From Urophycis tenuis (taxonomy: Eukaryota > Chordata > Actinopteri > Gadiformes > Phycidae), in the NCBI GenBank assembly GCA_036785325.1, contig JAXIVH010000050.1:744001-808000 (forward strand): a DNA stretch of 64,000 nt, given 5' to 3'. The notes beneath the pieces are model-generated. The model was not told where the DNA came from and did no database searches. It was given only the letters and a program-made list of their open reading frames with translations. How positions within the stretch are numbered: position 1 is the first letter of the stretch; the number at the start of each line of letters is the position of its first letter. The position numbers and the translations under genes are program-made. This document shows, in pieces, positions 46,539-57,700 of this stretch.

Positions 46539-48236
46539 CCAACAGAACACACATGAATCAGCATATTATTTCGACGACCCATGGGCAAATATAGTCATGC
46601 CATACGTCGTTGGAAAGCTTAGATTTCCCCGTTTAAAATGAGCCAATCTCCGAGCAATTTGGTTGCTCACAGACAAATCTGCGTCAGGTTGACTGAAGTC
46701 TACCCAGCAGCTAAAAACATACCTTCAACGTTTCAATTAACATCAATCTTTCCTTACAGAACACAAATTAATTAGCTTAGTATTTCAACGACCCATGAGT
46801 CGATATAGTCTTGCCATACGCCGTTGGAAAGCTTAGATTTCCCCGCTTAAAATGAGCCCATCCGCGAGCAGTCTGGTTGATCACAGACTAAACTGCGTCA
46901 GGTTGACTGAAGTCTACCCAGCAGCTAAAAACATACCTTCAACGTTTCAATTAACATCAATCTTTCCTTACAGAACACAAATTAATTAGCTTAGTATTTC
47001 AACGACCCTTTGGTGAATATAGTCTTGCCATACGCCGTTGGAAAGCTTAGATTTCCCCGCTTATAATGAGCCCATCCCTCAGCAATTTGGTTGCTCACAG
47101 ACAAAACTGCGTCAGGTTGACTGAAGTCTACCCAGCAGCTAAAAACATACCTTCAACGTTTCAATTAACATCAATCTTTCCTTACAGAACACAAATTAAT
47201 TAGCTTAGTATTTCAACGACCCATGAGTCAATATAGTCTTGCCATACGCCTTTGGAAAGCTTAGATTTCCCCGCTTAAAATGAGCCCATCCGCGAGCAGT
47301 CTGGTTGATCACAGACTAAACTGCGTCAGGTTGAATGAAGTCTACCCAGCAGCTAAAAACATACCTTTAACGTTTCAATTAACATCAATCTTTCCTTACA
47401 GAACACAAATTAATTAGCTTAGTATTTCAACGGCCCTTTGGTGAATATAGTCTTGCCATACGCCGTTGGAAAGCTTAGATTTCCCCGCTTATAATGAGCC
47501 CATCCCCGAGCAATTTGGTTGCTCACAGACAAATCTGCGTCAGGTTGACTGAAGTCTACACAGCAGCTAAAGACATACCTTCAACGTTTCAATTAACATC
47601 AATCTTTCCTTACAGAACACAAATTAATTAGCTTAGTATTTAAACGATCCATGAGTCAATATAGTCTTGCCATACGCCGTTGAAAAGCTTAGATTTCCCT
47701 GCTTAAAATGAGCCCATCCGCCAGCAGTCTGGTTGATCACAGACAAAACTGTGTCAGGTTGAGTGAAGTCTACCCAGCAGCTAAAAACATACCTTCAACG
47801 TTTCAATTAACATCAATCTTTCCTTACAGAACACAAATTAATTATCTTAGTATTTCAACGAACCATGAGTCAATATAGTCTTGCCATACGCCGTTGGAAA
47901 GCTTAGATTTCCCCGCTTAAAATGAGCCCATCCGCGAGCAGTCTGGTTGCTCACAGACAAAACTGCGTCAGGTTGACTGAAGTCTACCCAGCAGCTAAAA
48001 ACATACCTTCAACGTTTCAATTAAGATCAATCTTTCAATAAAGAACAGAAATTAATTAGCTTAGTATTTCAACGACCCATGACTCAATATAATCTTGCCA
48101 TACGCCGTTGGGAACCTTAGATTTCCCCGCTTAAAATGAGCCCATCCCCGAGCAATTTGGTTGATCACAGACTAAACTGCGTCAGGTTGACTGAAGTCTA
48201 CCCAGTAGCTAAAAACATACCTTCAACTTTTCAATT
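46539..48236 (+). repeat. 214-bp monomer array A14 (8 monomers)
   Basis: 1698 bp, exactly 8 x 214 minus 14. Entry-type variant near 48031. No gene seen. Confidence 0.93.
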
Positions 48237-49197
48237 CACACGTTTTTTTTGTAATACGTGTAGCTATGATAAAGGACACATGTTTTGGCCTGTTTTATTA
48301 TTCATAGTTGGCTTAACAGTAATAGAATATTATTATATGCTATAAGTGACCAGACGTCCGAGATTAAAACTGGGAGCATAATCCCCGAGAAGGGGGAAAA
48401 AAAGGGTCAGCTATGTTTAAGTATATATATATATGTGTGTGTATATATGCGTGTGTGTGTGTGTATATATGCGCGTGTGTGTGTGTGTGTGTGTGTTTTA
48501 ATCACTTACTTGGAACGGCATGATCCCAAATCGCTGTGAAGGGATGGCGTTAACCAGGTGGGCGTGCAACCCCTCGAGAGAGTTGCTGCCTCACCGGCAC
48601 TTGTACTTGTTCAGCCGGATGCAGTTCTTCACAACCACCTTCACAGAGACATACAGCTGTATGCCAGGGGGGTCATGTAACACACAACCTATTGCAAGGT
48701 CCTCATTTATGCTGGTGTAATTTTGAAATGTTACCATATACAAGTTTGAATGGTTTTGACACACGATGACTGCAGAGACAGCTGCAGGATGGCCCACGAA
48801 GCAGGACGGAGGGGGCCTGTGGCTGTGCGGGGAGGACCAGCGGTATGGGTGCTGCCGACACAGGGGGCGGGCGGGCCACAGGCTGACGCAGCAGGAGGCC
48901 TCGGCTGGAGGCGGGTGGGCGCAGGAGGCTTCGGCCGGGTGGAGGACGACAACGCAGTGGGCTGAACGGGCCGGTTGGTGGGAGTCACAGGCTCTGGCTC
49001 ATCAACAAATAACCTGGAAATATAAAATACACACGTGATCAGTATTGATATTGATATCTTTTATAAGAACACTGTTCATACCGTTTACACTTTTTATACA
49101 ACTGTTTATACAATGTCCATACTGTTTATTTATTAATGTTTATCACTGAAAAATAAAGGTGACTTGGTATGACTTGTGTGCTATTTTCTTTCCACAG
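48237..49197. repeat. Long unit L15
   Basis: Layout as L2 with one of the shortest alternating tracts (48420-48496). Exon block 48510-49013, TGA subtype, with a private TGGTGTAATTTTG change (Asp to Tyr in VTFQND). Confidence 0.9.
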
Positions 49198-51323
49198 CCA
49201 ACAGAACACACATGAATCAGCTTATTATTTTGACGACCCATGGGCAAATATAGTCATGCCATACGTCGTTGGAAAGCTTAGATTTCCCCGTTTAAAATGA
49301 GCCCATCTCCGAGCAATTTGGTTGCTCACAGACAAATCTGCGTCAGGTTGACTGAAGTCTACACAGCAGCTAAAGACATACCTTCAACGTTTCAATTAAC
49401 ATCAATCTTTCCTTACAGAACACAAATTAATTAGCTTAGTATTTCAACGACCCATGAGTCAATATAGTCTTGCCATACGCCGTTGGAAAGCTTAGATTTC
49501 CCCGCTTAAAATGAGCCCATCCGCGAGCAGTCTGGTTGATCACAGACTAAACTGCGTCAGGTTGACTGAAGTCTACCCAGCAGCTAAAAACATACCTTAA
49601 ACGTTTCAATTAACATCAATCTTTCCTTACAGAACACAAATTAATTAGCTTAGTATTTCAACGACCCTTTGGTGAATATAGTCTTGCCATACGCCGTTGG
49701 AAAGCTTAGATTTCCCCGCTTAAAATGAGCCCATCCGCGAGCAGTCTGGTTGATCACAGACTAAACTGCGTCAGGTTGACTGAAGTCTACCCAGCAGCTA
49801 AAAACATACCTTCAACGTTTCAATTAACATCAATCTTTCCTTACAGAACACAAATTAATTAGCTTAGTATTTCAACGACCCATGAGTCGATATAGTCTTG
49901 CCATACGCCGTTGGGAAGCTTAGATTTCCCCGCTTAAAATGAGCCCATCCGCGAGCAGTCTGGTTGATCACAGACTAAACTGCGTCAGGTTGACTGAAGT
50001 CTACCCAGCAGCTAAAAACATACCTTCAACGTTTCAATTAACATCAATCTTTCCTTACAGAACACAAATTAATTAGCTTAGTATTTCAACGACCCTTTGG
50101 TGAATATAGTCTTGCCATACGCCGTTGGAAAGCTTAGATTTCCCCGCTTATAATGAGCCCATCCCCGAGCAATTTGGTTGCTCACAGACTAAACTGCGTC
50201 AGGTTGACTGAAGTCTACCCAGCAGCTAAAAACATACCTTCAACGTTTCAATTAACATCAATCTTTCCTTACAGAACACAAATTAATTAGCTTAGTATTT
50301 CAACGACCCATGAGTCGATATAGTCTTGCCATACGCGGTTGGAAAGCTTAGATTTCCCCGCTTAAAATGAGCCCATCCGCGAGCAGTCTGGTTGATCACA
50401 GACTAAACTGCGTCAGGTTGACTGAAGTCTACCCAGCAGCTAAAAACATACCTTCAACGTTTCAATTAACATCAATCTTTCCTTACAGAACACAAATTAA
50501 TTAGCTTAGTATTTCAACGACCCTTTGGTGAATATAGGCTTGCCATACGCCGTTGGAAAGCTTAGATTTCCCCGCTTATAATGAGCCCATCCCCGAGCAA
50601 TTTGGTTGCTCACAGACAAAACTGCGTCAGGTTGACTGAAGTCTACCCAGCAGCTAAAAACATACCTTCAACGTTTCAATTAACATCAATCTTTCCTTAC
50701 AGAACACAAATTAATTAGCTTAGTATTTCAACGACCCTTTGGTGAATATAGGCTTGCCATACGCCGTTGGAAAGCTTAGATTTCCCCGCTTATAATGAGC
50801 CCATCCCCGAGCAATTTGGTTGCTCACAGACAAAACTGCGTCAGGTTGACTGAAGTCTACCCAGCAGCTAAAAACATACCTTCAACGTTTCAATTAACAT
50901 CAATCTTTCCTTACAGAACACAAATTAATTAGCTTAGTATTTCAACGACCAATGAGTCAATATAGTCTTGCCATACGCCGTTGGAAAGCTTAGATTTCCC
51001 CGCTTAAAATGAGCCCATCCGCGAGCAGTCTGCTTGCTCACAGACAAAACTGCGTCAGGTTGACTGAAGTCTACCCAGCAGCTAAAAACATACCTTCAAC
51101 GTTTCAATTAAGATCAATCTTTCAATAAAGAACAGAAATTAATTAGCTTAGTATTTCAACGACCCATGACTCAATATAGTCTTGCCATACGCCGTTGGGA
51201 ACCTTAGATTTCCCCGCTTAAAATGAGCCCATCCCCGAGCAATTTGGTTGCTCACAGACAAAACTGCGTCAGGTTGACTGAAGTCTACCCAGCAGCTAAA
51301 AACATACCTTCAACTTTTCAATT
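49198..51323 (+). repeat. 214-bp monomer array A15 (10 monomers)
   Basis: 2126 bp, exactly 10 x 214 minus 14. Two adjacent monomers near 50535 and 50749 share TATAGGCTTGCC, exactly 214 bp apart: a single-monomer duplication. Entry-type variant near 51119. No gene seen. Confidence 0.93.
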
Positions 51324-51561
51324 CACGCGTTTTTTTTGTAACACGTGTAGCTATGATAAAGGACACATGTTTTGGCCTGTTTTATTATTCATAGTTGGCT
51401 TAACAGTAATAGAATATTATTGTATGCTATAAGTGACCAGACGTCCGAGATCAAAACTGGGAGCATAATCCCCGAGAAGGGGGAAAAAAAGGGTCAGCTA
51501 TGTTTAAGTATATATATATATGTGTGTATATATAAGTGTGTGTGTGTGTGTATATATGCGC

Positions 51562-51624
<63 letters not shown>

Positions 51625-52322
51625 AATCACTTACTTGGAACGGCATGATCCCACATCGCTGTGAAGGGATGGCGTTAACCAAGTGGGCGTGCAACCCCTC
51701 GAGAGAGTTGCTGCCTCACCGGCACTTGTACTTGTTCAGCCGGATGCAGTTCTTCACAACCACCTTCACAGAGACATACAGCTGTATGCCAGGGGGGTCA
51801 TGTAACACACAACCTATTGCAAGGTCCTCATTTATGCTGGTGTCATTTTGAAATGTTACCATATACAAGTTTGAATGGTTTTGACACACGATGACTGCAG
51901 AGACAGCTGCAGGATGGCCCACGAAGCAAGACGGAGGGGGCCTGTGGCTGTGCGGGGAGGACCAGCGGTATGGGTGCTGCCGACACAGGGGGCGGGCGGG
52001 CCACAGGCTGACGCAGCAGGAGGCCTCGGCTGGAGGCGGGTGGGCGCAGGAGGCTTCGGCCGGGTGGAGGACGACAACGCAGTGGGCTGAACGGGCCGGT
52101 TGGTGGGAGTCACAGGCTCTGGCTCATCAACAAATAACCTGGAAATATAAAATACACACGTGATCAGTATTGATATTGATATCTTTTATAAGAACACTGT
52201 TCATACCGTTTACACTTTTTATACAACTGTTTATACAATGTCCATACTGTTTATTTATTAATGTTTATCACTGAAAAATAAAGGTGACTTGGTATGACTT
52301 GTGTGCTATTTTCTTTCCACAG
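51324..52322. repeat. Long unit L16
   Basis: Layout as L2. Exon block 51635-52138, TGA subtype. TG tract about 51508-51621. Confidence 0.9.
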
Positions 52323-52736
52323 CCAACAGAACACACATGAATCAGCTTATTATTTCGACGACCCATGGGCAAATATAGTCATGCCATACGTCGTTGTAAA
52401 GCTTAGATTTCCCCGTTTAAAATGAGCCCATCTCCGAGAAATTTGGTTGCTCACAGACAAATCTGCGTCAGGTTGACTGAAGTCTACACAGCAGCTAAAG
52501 ACATACCTTCAACGTTTCAATTAACATCAATCTTTCCTTACAGAACACAAATGAATTAGCTTAGTATTTCAACGACCCTTTGGTGAATATAGACTTGCCA
52601 TACGCCGTTGGAAAGCTTAGATTTTCCCGCTTAAAATGAGCCCATCCGCGAGCAGTCTGGTTGATCACAGACTAAACTGCGTCAGGTTGACTGAAGTCTA
52701 CCCAGCAGCTAAAAACATACCTTCAACTTTTCAATT
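52323..52736 (+). repeat. 214-bp monomer array A16 (2 monomers)
   Basis: 414 bp, exactly 2 x 214 minus 14. Same arrangement as A4. No gene seen. Confidence 0.93.
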
Positions 52737-52997
52737 CACGCGTTTTTTTTGTAATACGCGTAGCTCTGATAAAGGACACATGTTTTGGCCTGTTTTATTA
52801 TTCATAGTTGGCTTAACAGTAATAGAATATTATTATATGCTATAAGTGACCAGACGTCCGAGATCAAACCTGGGAGCATAATCCCCGAGAAGGGGGAAAA
52901 AAAGGGTCAGCTATGTTTAAGTATATATATATATGTGTGTGTATATATGCGAGTGTGTGTGTGTGTGTGTATATATGCGCGCGCGCGTGTGTGTGTG

Positions 52998-53033
<36 letters not shown>

Positions 53034-53733
53034 TTAATCACTTACTTGGAACGGCATGATCCCATATCGCTGTGAAGGGATGGCGTTAACCAGGTGGGCG
53101 TGCAACCCCTCGAGAGAGTTGCTGCCTCGCCGGCACTTGTACTTGTTCAGCCGGATGCAGTTCTTCACAACCACCTTCACAGAGACATACAGCTGTATGC
53201 CAGGGGGGTCCTGTAACACACAACCTATTGCAAGGTCCTCATTTATGCTGGTGTCATTTTGAAATGTTACCATATACAAGTTTGAATGGTTTTGACACAC
53301 GATGACTGCAGAGACAGCTGCAGGATGGCCCACGAAGCAGGACGGAGGGGGCCTGTGGCTGTGCGGGGAGGACCAGCGGTATGGGTGCTGCCGACACAGG
53401 GGGCGGGCGGGCCACAGGCTGATGCAGCAGGAGGCCTCGGCTGGAGGCGGGTGGGCGCAGGAGGCTTCGGCCGGGTGGAGGACGACAACGCAGTGGGCTG
53501 AACGGGCCGGTTGGTGGGAGTCACAGGCTCTGGCTCATCAACAAATAACCTGGAAATATAAAATACACACGTGATCAGTATTGATATTGATATCTTTTAT
53601 AAGAACACTGTTCATACCGTTTACACTTTTTATACAACTGTTTATACAATGTCCATACTGTTTATTTATTAATGTTTATCACTGAAAAATAAAGGTGACT
53701 TGGTATGACTTGTGTGCTATTTTCTTTCCACAG
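52737..53733. repeat. Long unit L17 (last copy)
   Basis: Layout as L2, subtype of L5-L8 (CGA, Gln). Exon block 53046-53549. The TG tract (52920-53032) is broken by one TTT. Confidence 0.9.
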
Positions 53734-54150
53734 CCAACAGAACACACATGAATCAGCTTATTATTTCGACGACCCATGGGCAAATATAGTCATGCCATAC
53801 GTCGTTGGAAAGCTTAGATTTCCCCGTTTAAAATGAGCCCATCTCCGAGCAATTTGGTTGCTCACAGACAAATCTGCGTCAGGTTGACTGAAGTCTACAC
53901 AGCAGCTAAAGACATACCTTCAACGTTTCAATTAACATCAATCTTTCCTTACAGAACACAAATTAATTAGCTTAGTATTTCAACGACCCTTTAGTGAATA
54001 TAGTCTTGCCATACGCCGTTGGAAAGCTTAGATTGCCACGATTAAAAGGAGATCATCCACGAGTCATATGCTTGCTCACAGACAAAACGGCGATAGTTTG
54101 AATGAAGTCTACCCAGCAGCTAAAAACATAGCTTCAACGTCAACGGAATC
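53734..54150 (+). repeat. Right edge of the array: chimeric last monomer
   Basis: One exit monomer is followed by a monomer that switches, at about 54025-54034, from satellite sequence (GCCGTTGGAAAGCTTAG) to the gene-like form (ATTGCCACGATTAAAAGGAG) seen at 28137. The array thus ends inside the same exon that precedes the flank at 28.1 kb. Confidence 0.85.
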
Positions 54151-54815
54151 GTTTCTCTTTCTACGAAATCGATACAGCTAAATACATACCTTAACGAAAA
54201 GTCGAATTATTAACTCGCAAAGGATGAAGATCATCAAATTCACCTTAGTCGAATCCTCCGTTGGCAGTGGACAGCAATGACCGTGACTACGTATGAGTCG
54301 TAAAAACATTAGGTGACGTATTCCGATCCTCGCTCAGCGATTGGTCCGTTGAGCGCCGAGCTCTGCTCAGCATCGCTCCGCCATTGGCCGATCGCTGCTC
54401 AACTCTGCTCAGCTTTGGTCAACCATTGGTCGGTTAGCGTGAGCTTAGGGACTTGGCGGAGAGTTTGCCTGAAGAAGGCGAACGACCCCCCCCCCCCCCA
54501 AGTCCCTATTGCGCAACCCTGGGATCGACCAAAAAGGATCGGGGAGGATCAAAAGGGATGGCTCCATCTGGTGGCCACCGGTGGGAGGTTTTATTTCCAG
54601 AAATTTCCAAAAATGTCATTGTGAGGGACCGACTTGATCACCCCACGTATTGGGATGTGGACTCTCTGGCCTGGACCGTGTGGACAAACACGAGGGGTGG
54701 CAATGCCGTTGAAAAGTAGTGGGGCTTTATTGTCTTCACCACAACTTGCAAAATAACAAAACAAACATAAATCCAAAATCCTAAATAATACTAAATGGCA
54801 AAACTAGCCATTTTA
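54025..54815. repeat. Segmental duplication, copy 2 (partner 28136-28920)
   Basis: Near-identical to 28136-28920, with about six extra C in the poly-C run near 54487 and ATAGTTTGAATG for ATAGGTTGAATG. It ends abruptly at AGCCATTTTA inside the LTR, where degenerate TTAGGG-type DNA begins. Confidence 0.88.
54620..54815 (-). mobile_element. Truncated Gypsy LTR fragment (196 bp)
   Basis: Equivalent to 28725-28920: starts TGTGAGGGACC on the plus strand and contains the TTTATT (AATAAA on the minus strand) signal. Cut at the telomere-like junction. Confidence 0.8.
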
Positions 54816-55064
54816 TGGTCAGGGTTTGGGCTTAAGGGTGGGGTTGGGGAACCAAATTAGGCTTAGATAGAGGGGTTAGGGTTAGGGCCACAAATTGGGC
54901 TAGGCTTAGAATTAGGTTTAGGATTAGGGGCCCAAATTGGGTTAGGTTTAGGTATATGGGCCAAATTGGGTTAGGTTTAGGGATGATTAGAGACCAAATT
55001 GGGTTTAGGTTTAGGGCTAGGGCCAAATTGGGTTAGGGTTAGGGCTGGGGAACAAATTGGGTTA

Positions 55065-55103
<39 letters not shown>

Positions 55104-55158
55104 GGTTAGGGGTTAGGGTTAGGGGTTAGGGGTTAGGGTTAGGGTTAGGGTTAGGTTC
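54816..55158 (+). repeat. Interstitial telomere-like tract, G-rich strand on plus
   Basis: The first 240 bp alternate degenerate TTAGG-type words with CCAAATTGGGTTAGG phrases; from about 55062 to 55155 the sequence is nearly pure TTAGGG with a few TTAGGGG and TTTAGGG variants. This is the purest telomeric repeat in the window and joins directly to the broken LTR on its left and unit S1 on its right. Confidence 0.92.
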
Positions 55159-56420
55159 ATTTTAAGTTATCTCGATGATCCCCCCCACCTCATTCAACGA
55201 CTGGGTAGTTGAATGGGGGATCAAAGGCAGTTGCGCACGCCAATATCTAGTCATCCGCAGCTCTCTTTTCCCATATTACTAAGAATGAAGTAAAATGAAA
55301 TGGTTATCTGTCTTGTTGTGATATAACCGCTGATTTGAAGACATAGACTTGATGGTTTTCTTTGTAACCAAGAATGGAGTAAATGGGATGGTTGTTTGTC
55401 TTTTTGTGATATAACCGCTGATTTGGAGATATAGACTTGTTTTTCCTTTTCCCAAAGGTTTTCTTTGTTCCAAGATGAAGGTCAATCTGGTTTGATTGAA
55501 AATACTTCAATGCATTGGTATATTTATTTATTTGAATAAAGAGGAGTCACAGCTGGAGTGAGACTTTTCTTTTCCATTTCTATTTTAGTATAAACGTGCT
55601 ATCGAAATATTAGGACACGTCATCAGTAGTGGACCCTGGGATCATAGGGTGTTTCTGGCCATTGTCACTATACACCCTCACCCAAGGGAGGCCCCCCCGA
55701 GAGTGATCAATTCTCAAGGTGTGTCGTTTCCGAAATGGAATTGGTATTGGGTTTAAACTTTTTTAGGAGTGATCATTTGTTGAGGTAACGTCGAGGTAAG
55801 TAAAGGTAAGTAAAACACTTTTTAGGATACATTGTTTTGGTTATGGAGAGGAGGGGGCACATACTTACCCCCTGACCAGCACAAACCAGTTGTTAACACC
55901 GCTAGGTAGCCCTGGTTTGGCCAATCAGGGCCGGAGCTTGGTTCTTGTCCTCTGTTGGGTCCAGATGAACTAGCAGAAAACTGGGGTCACGAAGGACCGA
56001 GGCCAGCCGTGACAAAGCACTGCCTCCACGGTCCCCCAATGCAGCTATCCTCAGCGATGGGTGTCCAGACCTAGGAAAGACCAAGACCAGCCCCGACCAG
56101 CGGTGCCTTCCCAGTCGGTCCCAGGGTAGGAAAGGCCAAGGCCAGCCGCGACTAAGCACTGCCTCCCTGGCCCCTCCAGGACCCCATGCCGAACAGCCTG
56201 TTAATAACAATTCCTGTGCCCCATACACCGCGCGACTACAGAGATTGTGTAGGAAGTTGACCTTAGAGAAGACTCAATGGCTTACTTTCCTCACCCAAAA
56301 CAACAATTTCTTGGGGTAGTCTATTCTCGCCGTAGGTACTTCGGTAATGGTTTTTTTTGTGAAAAGTTTTCCGGATGAAATGCATGCTGGGTAATTGTCT
56401 TCTTCCTCCAATATGTCAAG

Positions 56421-57350
56421 TGTAGGTTAAGGTTAGGGTAGATTTAGGGGTAGAGTTAGCAGTTAACCTTAACGTTAGGTTTGAAGTAAATGGGAGGGGT
56501 TGCGGTTAGGGTTAAGGTTAGGGCTGAGGTTAGGGTTAGGTATAAGGTTACGGTTTAGGGTTAAGGTTAGGGTTAAGGTTAGGGTTACGGTTAGGGCAAA
56601 GGTTAGGGCTAAGGTTAGAGTAAGGGTTAGGGTTAGCGTTACGGTTAGGGTAAGGTTAGGGTTAGGGTTAGAGGTTAGGGGTTAGGGGTTAGGGTTAAGA
56701 TGAGGGCTGAGGTTAGGGTTAAGGTTAGGGCTGAGGTTAGGGTTAGGTTTAAGGTTAGGGATAAGGTTAGGGTTGGGGTTACGGCTGAGATTGGGGTTAA
56801 GGTTAGGGTTGAGGTTAGGGTTAGTGTTATGGATAAGGTTAGGTTAAGTGTTAGGGCCAAGGTTAGGGTTAAGGTTATGGTTAAAATTAGGGTTAGGGCT
56901 AGAATTAGGGTTAGGGCTAAGGTTAGGGTTAGGGTTATGGCTGAGGTTAGGGTTAAGGTTAGGTTTGAGGTTAGTGTTAAGGTTAGGGCCAAGGTTAGGG
57001 TTAGGGTTAAGGTTAGGGTTAGGGCTAAGGTTAGGGTTAGGGTTATGGCTGAGGCTAGGGTTAGGGCTAAAGTTAGGGCAAAGGTTAGAGTTAGGGTTAG
57101 CGTTAGAGTTAGGGTAGGGTTAGTGTTGGAGGTTAGGGTAGGCTTAGGGTTAGAGTTAGAGTAGGGGTTAGGGTTAGAGTTAGAGTAGGGGTTAGGGTTA
57201 GTGTTAAGGCTAAGGTTAGGGGTTGAGGTTAGTGTTAAGATTAGGGCCAAGGTAAGGGTTAGTGTTAGGGTTGAGTTAGGGTTAGGGCTAAGGTTAGGCC
57301 TATGGTTAGGGTTGGGGTTGAGGTTATCCCTAGGGTTAGAGTTAGAGCTA
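56421..57350 (+). repeat. Degenerate telomere-like repeats in S1
   Basis: About 930 bp of words such as GGTTAGGGTTAAGGTTAGGG and GGGCTGAGG. The G-rich strand is the plus strand. Long open frames in both directions (up to 242 codons) follow from the 6-bp periodicity and are not genes. Confidence 0.9.
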
Positions 57351-57650
57351 GAGATTGAGGAAGGTAGAGTCAAGGTGAGACAGTCTGTACGGACTGAACT
57401 CACCCCCGCCGGATCGGGCTAGTACACTCTATCTCCCCCAACTCCCTCATTTCCATGAGGGAAGACAGGGGAGAAGAGATGGGAGGAGTATATATATTTA
57501 ATATATATTTTTTTAGTAAATAAATACATCGAGAGACTCACCGCTGGAGTGGGTTTTAATCTTTGTATTCAAGGTTGTTCCTCCTCTTTTGATTCCTCGC
57601 TGGTGGTGCGTCGTCTCCACCTAGTGGTCGTTTTGTGAAGAAGAGTTATA

Positions 57651-57700
57651 GAAATAGAAATAGAAATACTTTATTGTTCCCAGGTTGGGAAATTGCATTA
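57651..57700 (-). mobile_element. Possible LINE/SINE 3' tail fragment in S1
   Basis: On the minus strand: CAATTTCCCAACCTGGGAAC, AATAAAG, then TATTTCTATTTCTATTTC. The hairpin-forming CAATTTCCC...GGGA followed by a short tandem repeat resembles 3' tails of fish CR1/L2-type LINEs and their SINEs. Too short to assign firmly. A copy lies at 60475-60526. Confidence 0.45.

Noticed and set aside
1390..54150. Centromeric satellite with CENP-B boxes
   Set aside because: I found no sequence fitting TTCG-4N-A-2N-CGGG in the monomer, and the flanks are telomere-like. A centromeric role cannot be excluded by sequence, but nothing supports it.
55857..55875. CATACTTACC resembling the 5' end of U1 snRNA
   Set aside because: The match ends after about ten bases (CATACTTACCCCCTGACC); no U1 stem-loops follow and no snRNA promoter or 3' box is evident.
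55902..56228. A 108-codon minus-strand frame conserved in all four S units
   Set aside because: The S units are near-identical in DNA, so the frame is kept without needing selection. No motif, splice context or family is recognised.
56675..57403. A 242-codon minus-strand open frame (and equivalents at 59500-60228 and 62270-62845)
   Set aside because: It is a Leu/Thr/Asn/Pro periodic translation of degenerate TTAGGG repeats. The 6-bp period keeps frames open by chance, and the opposite strand is open as well.
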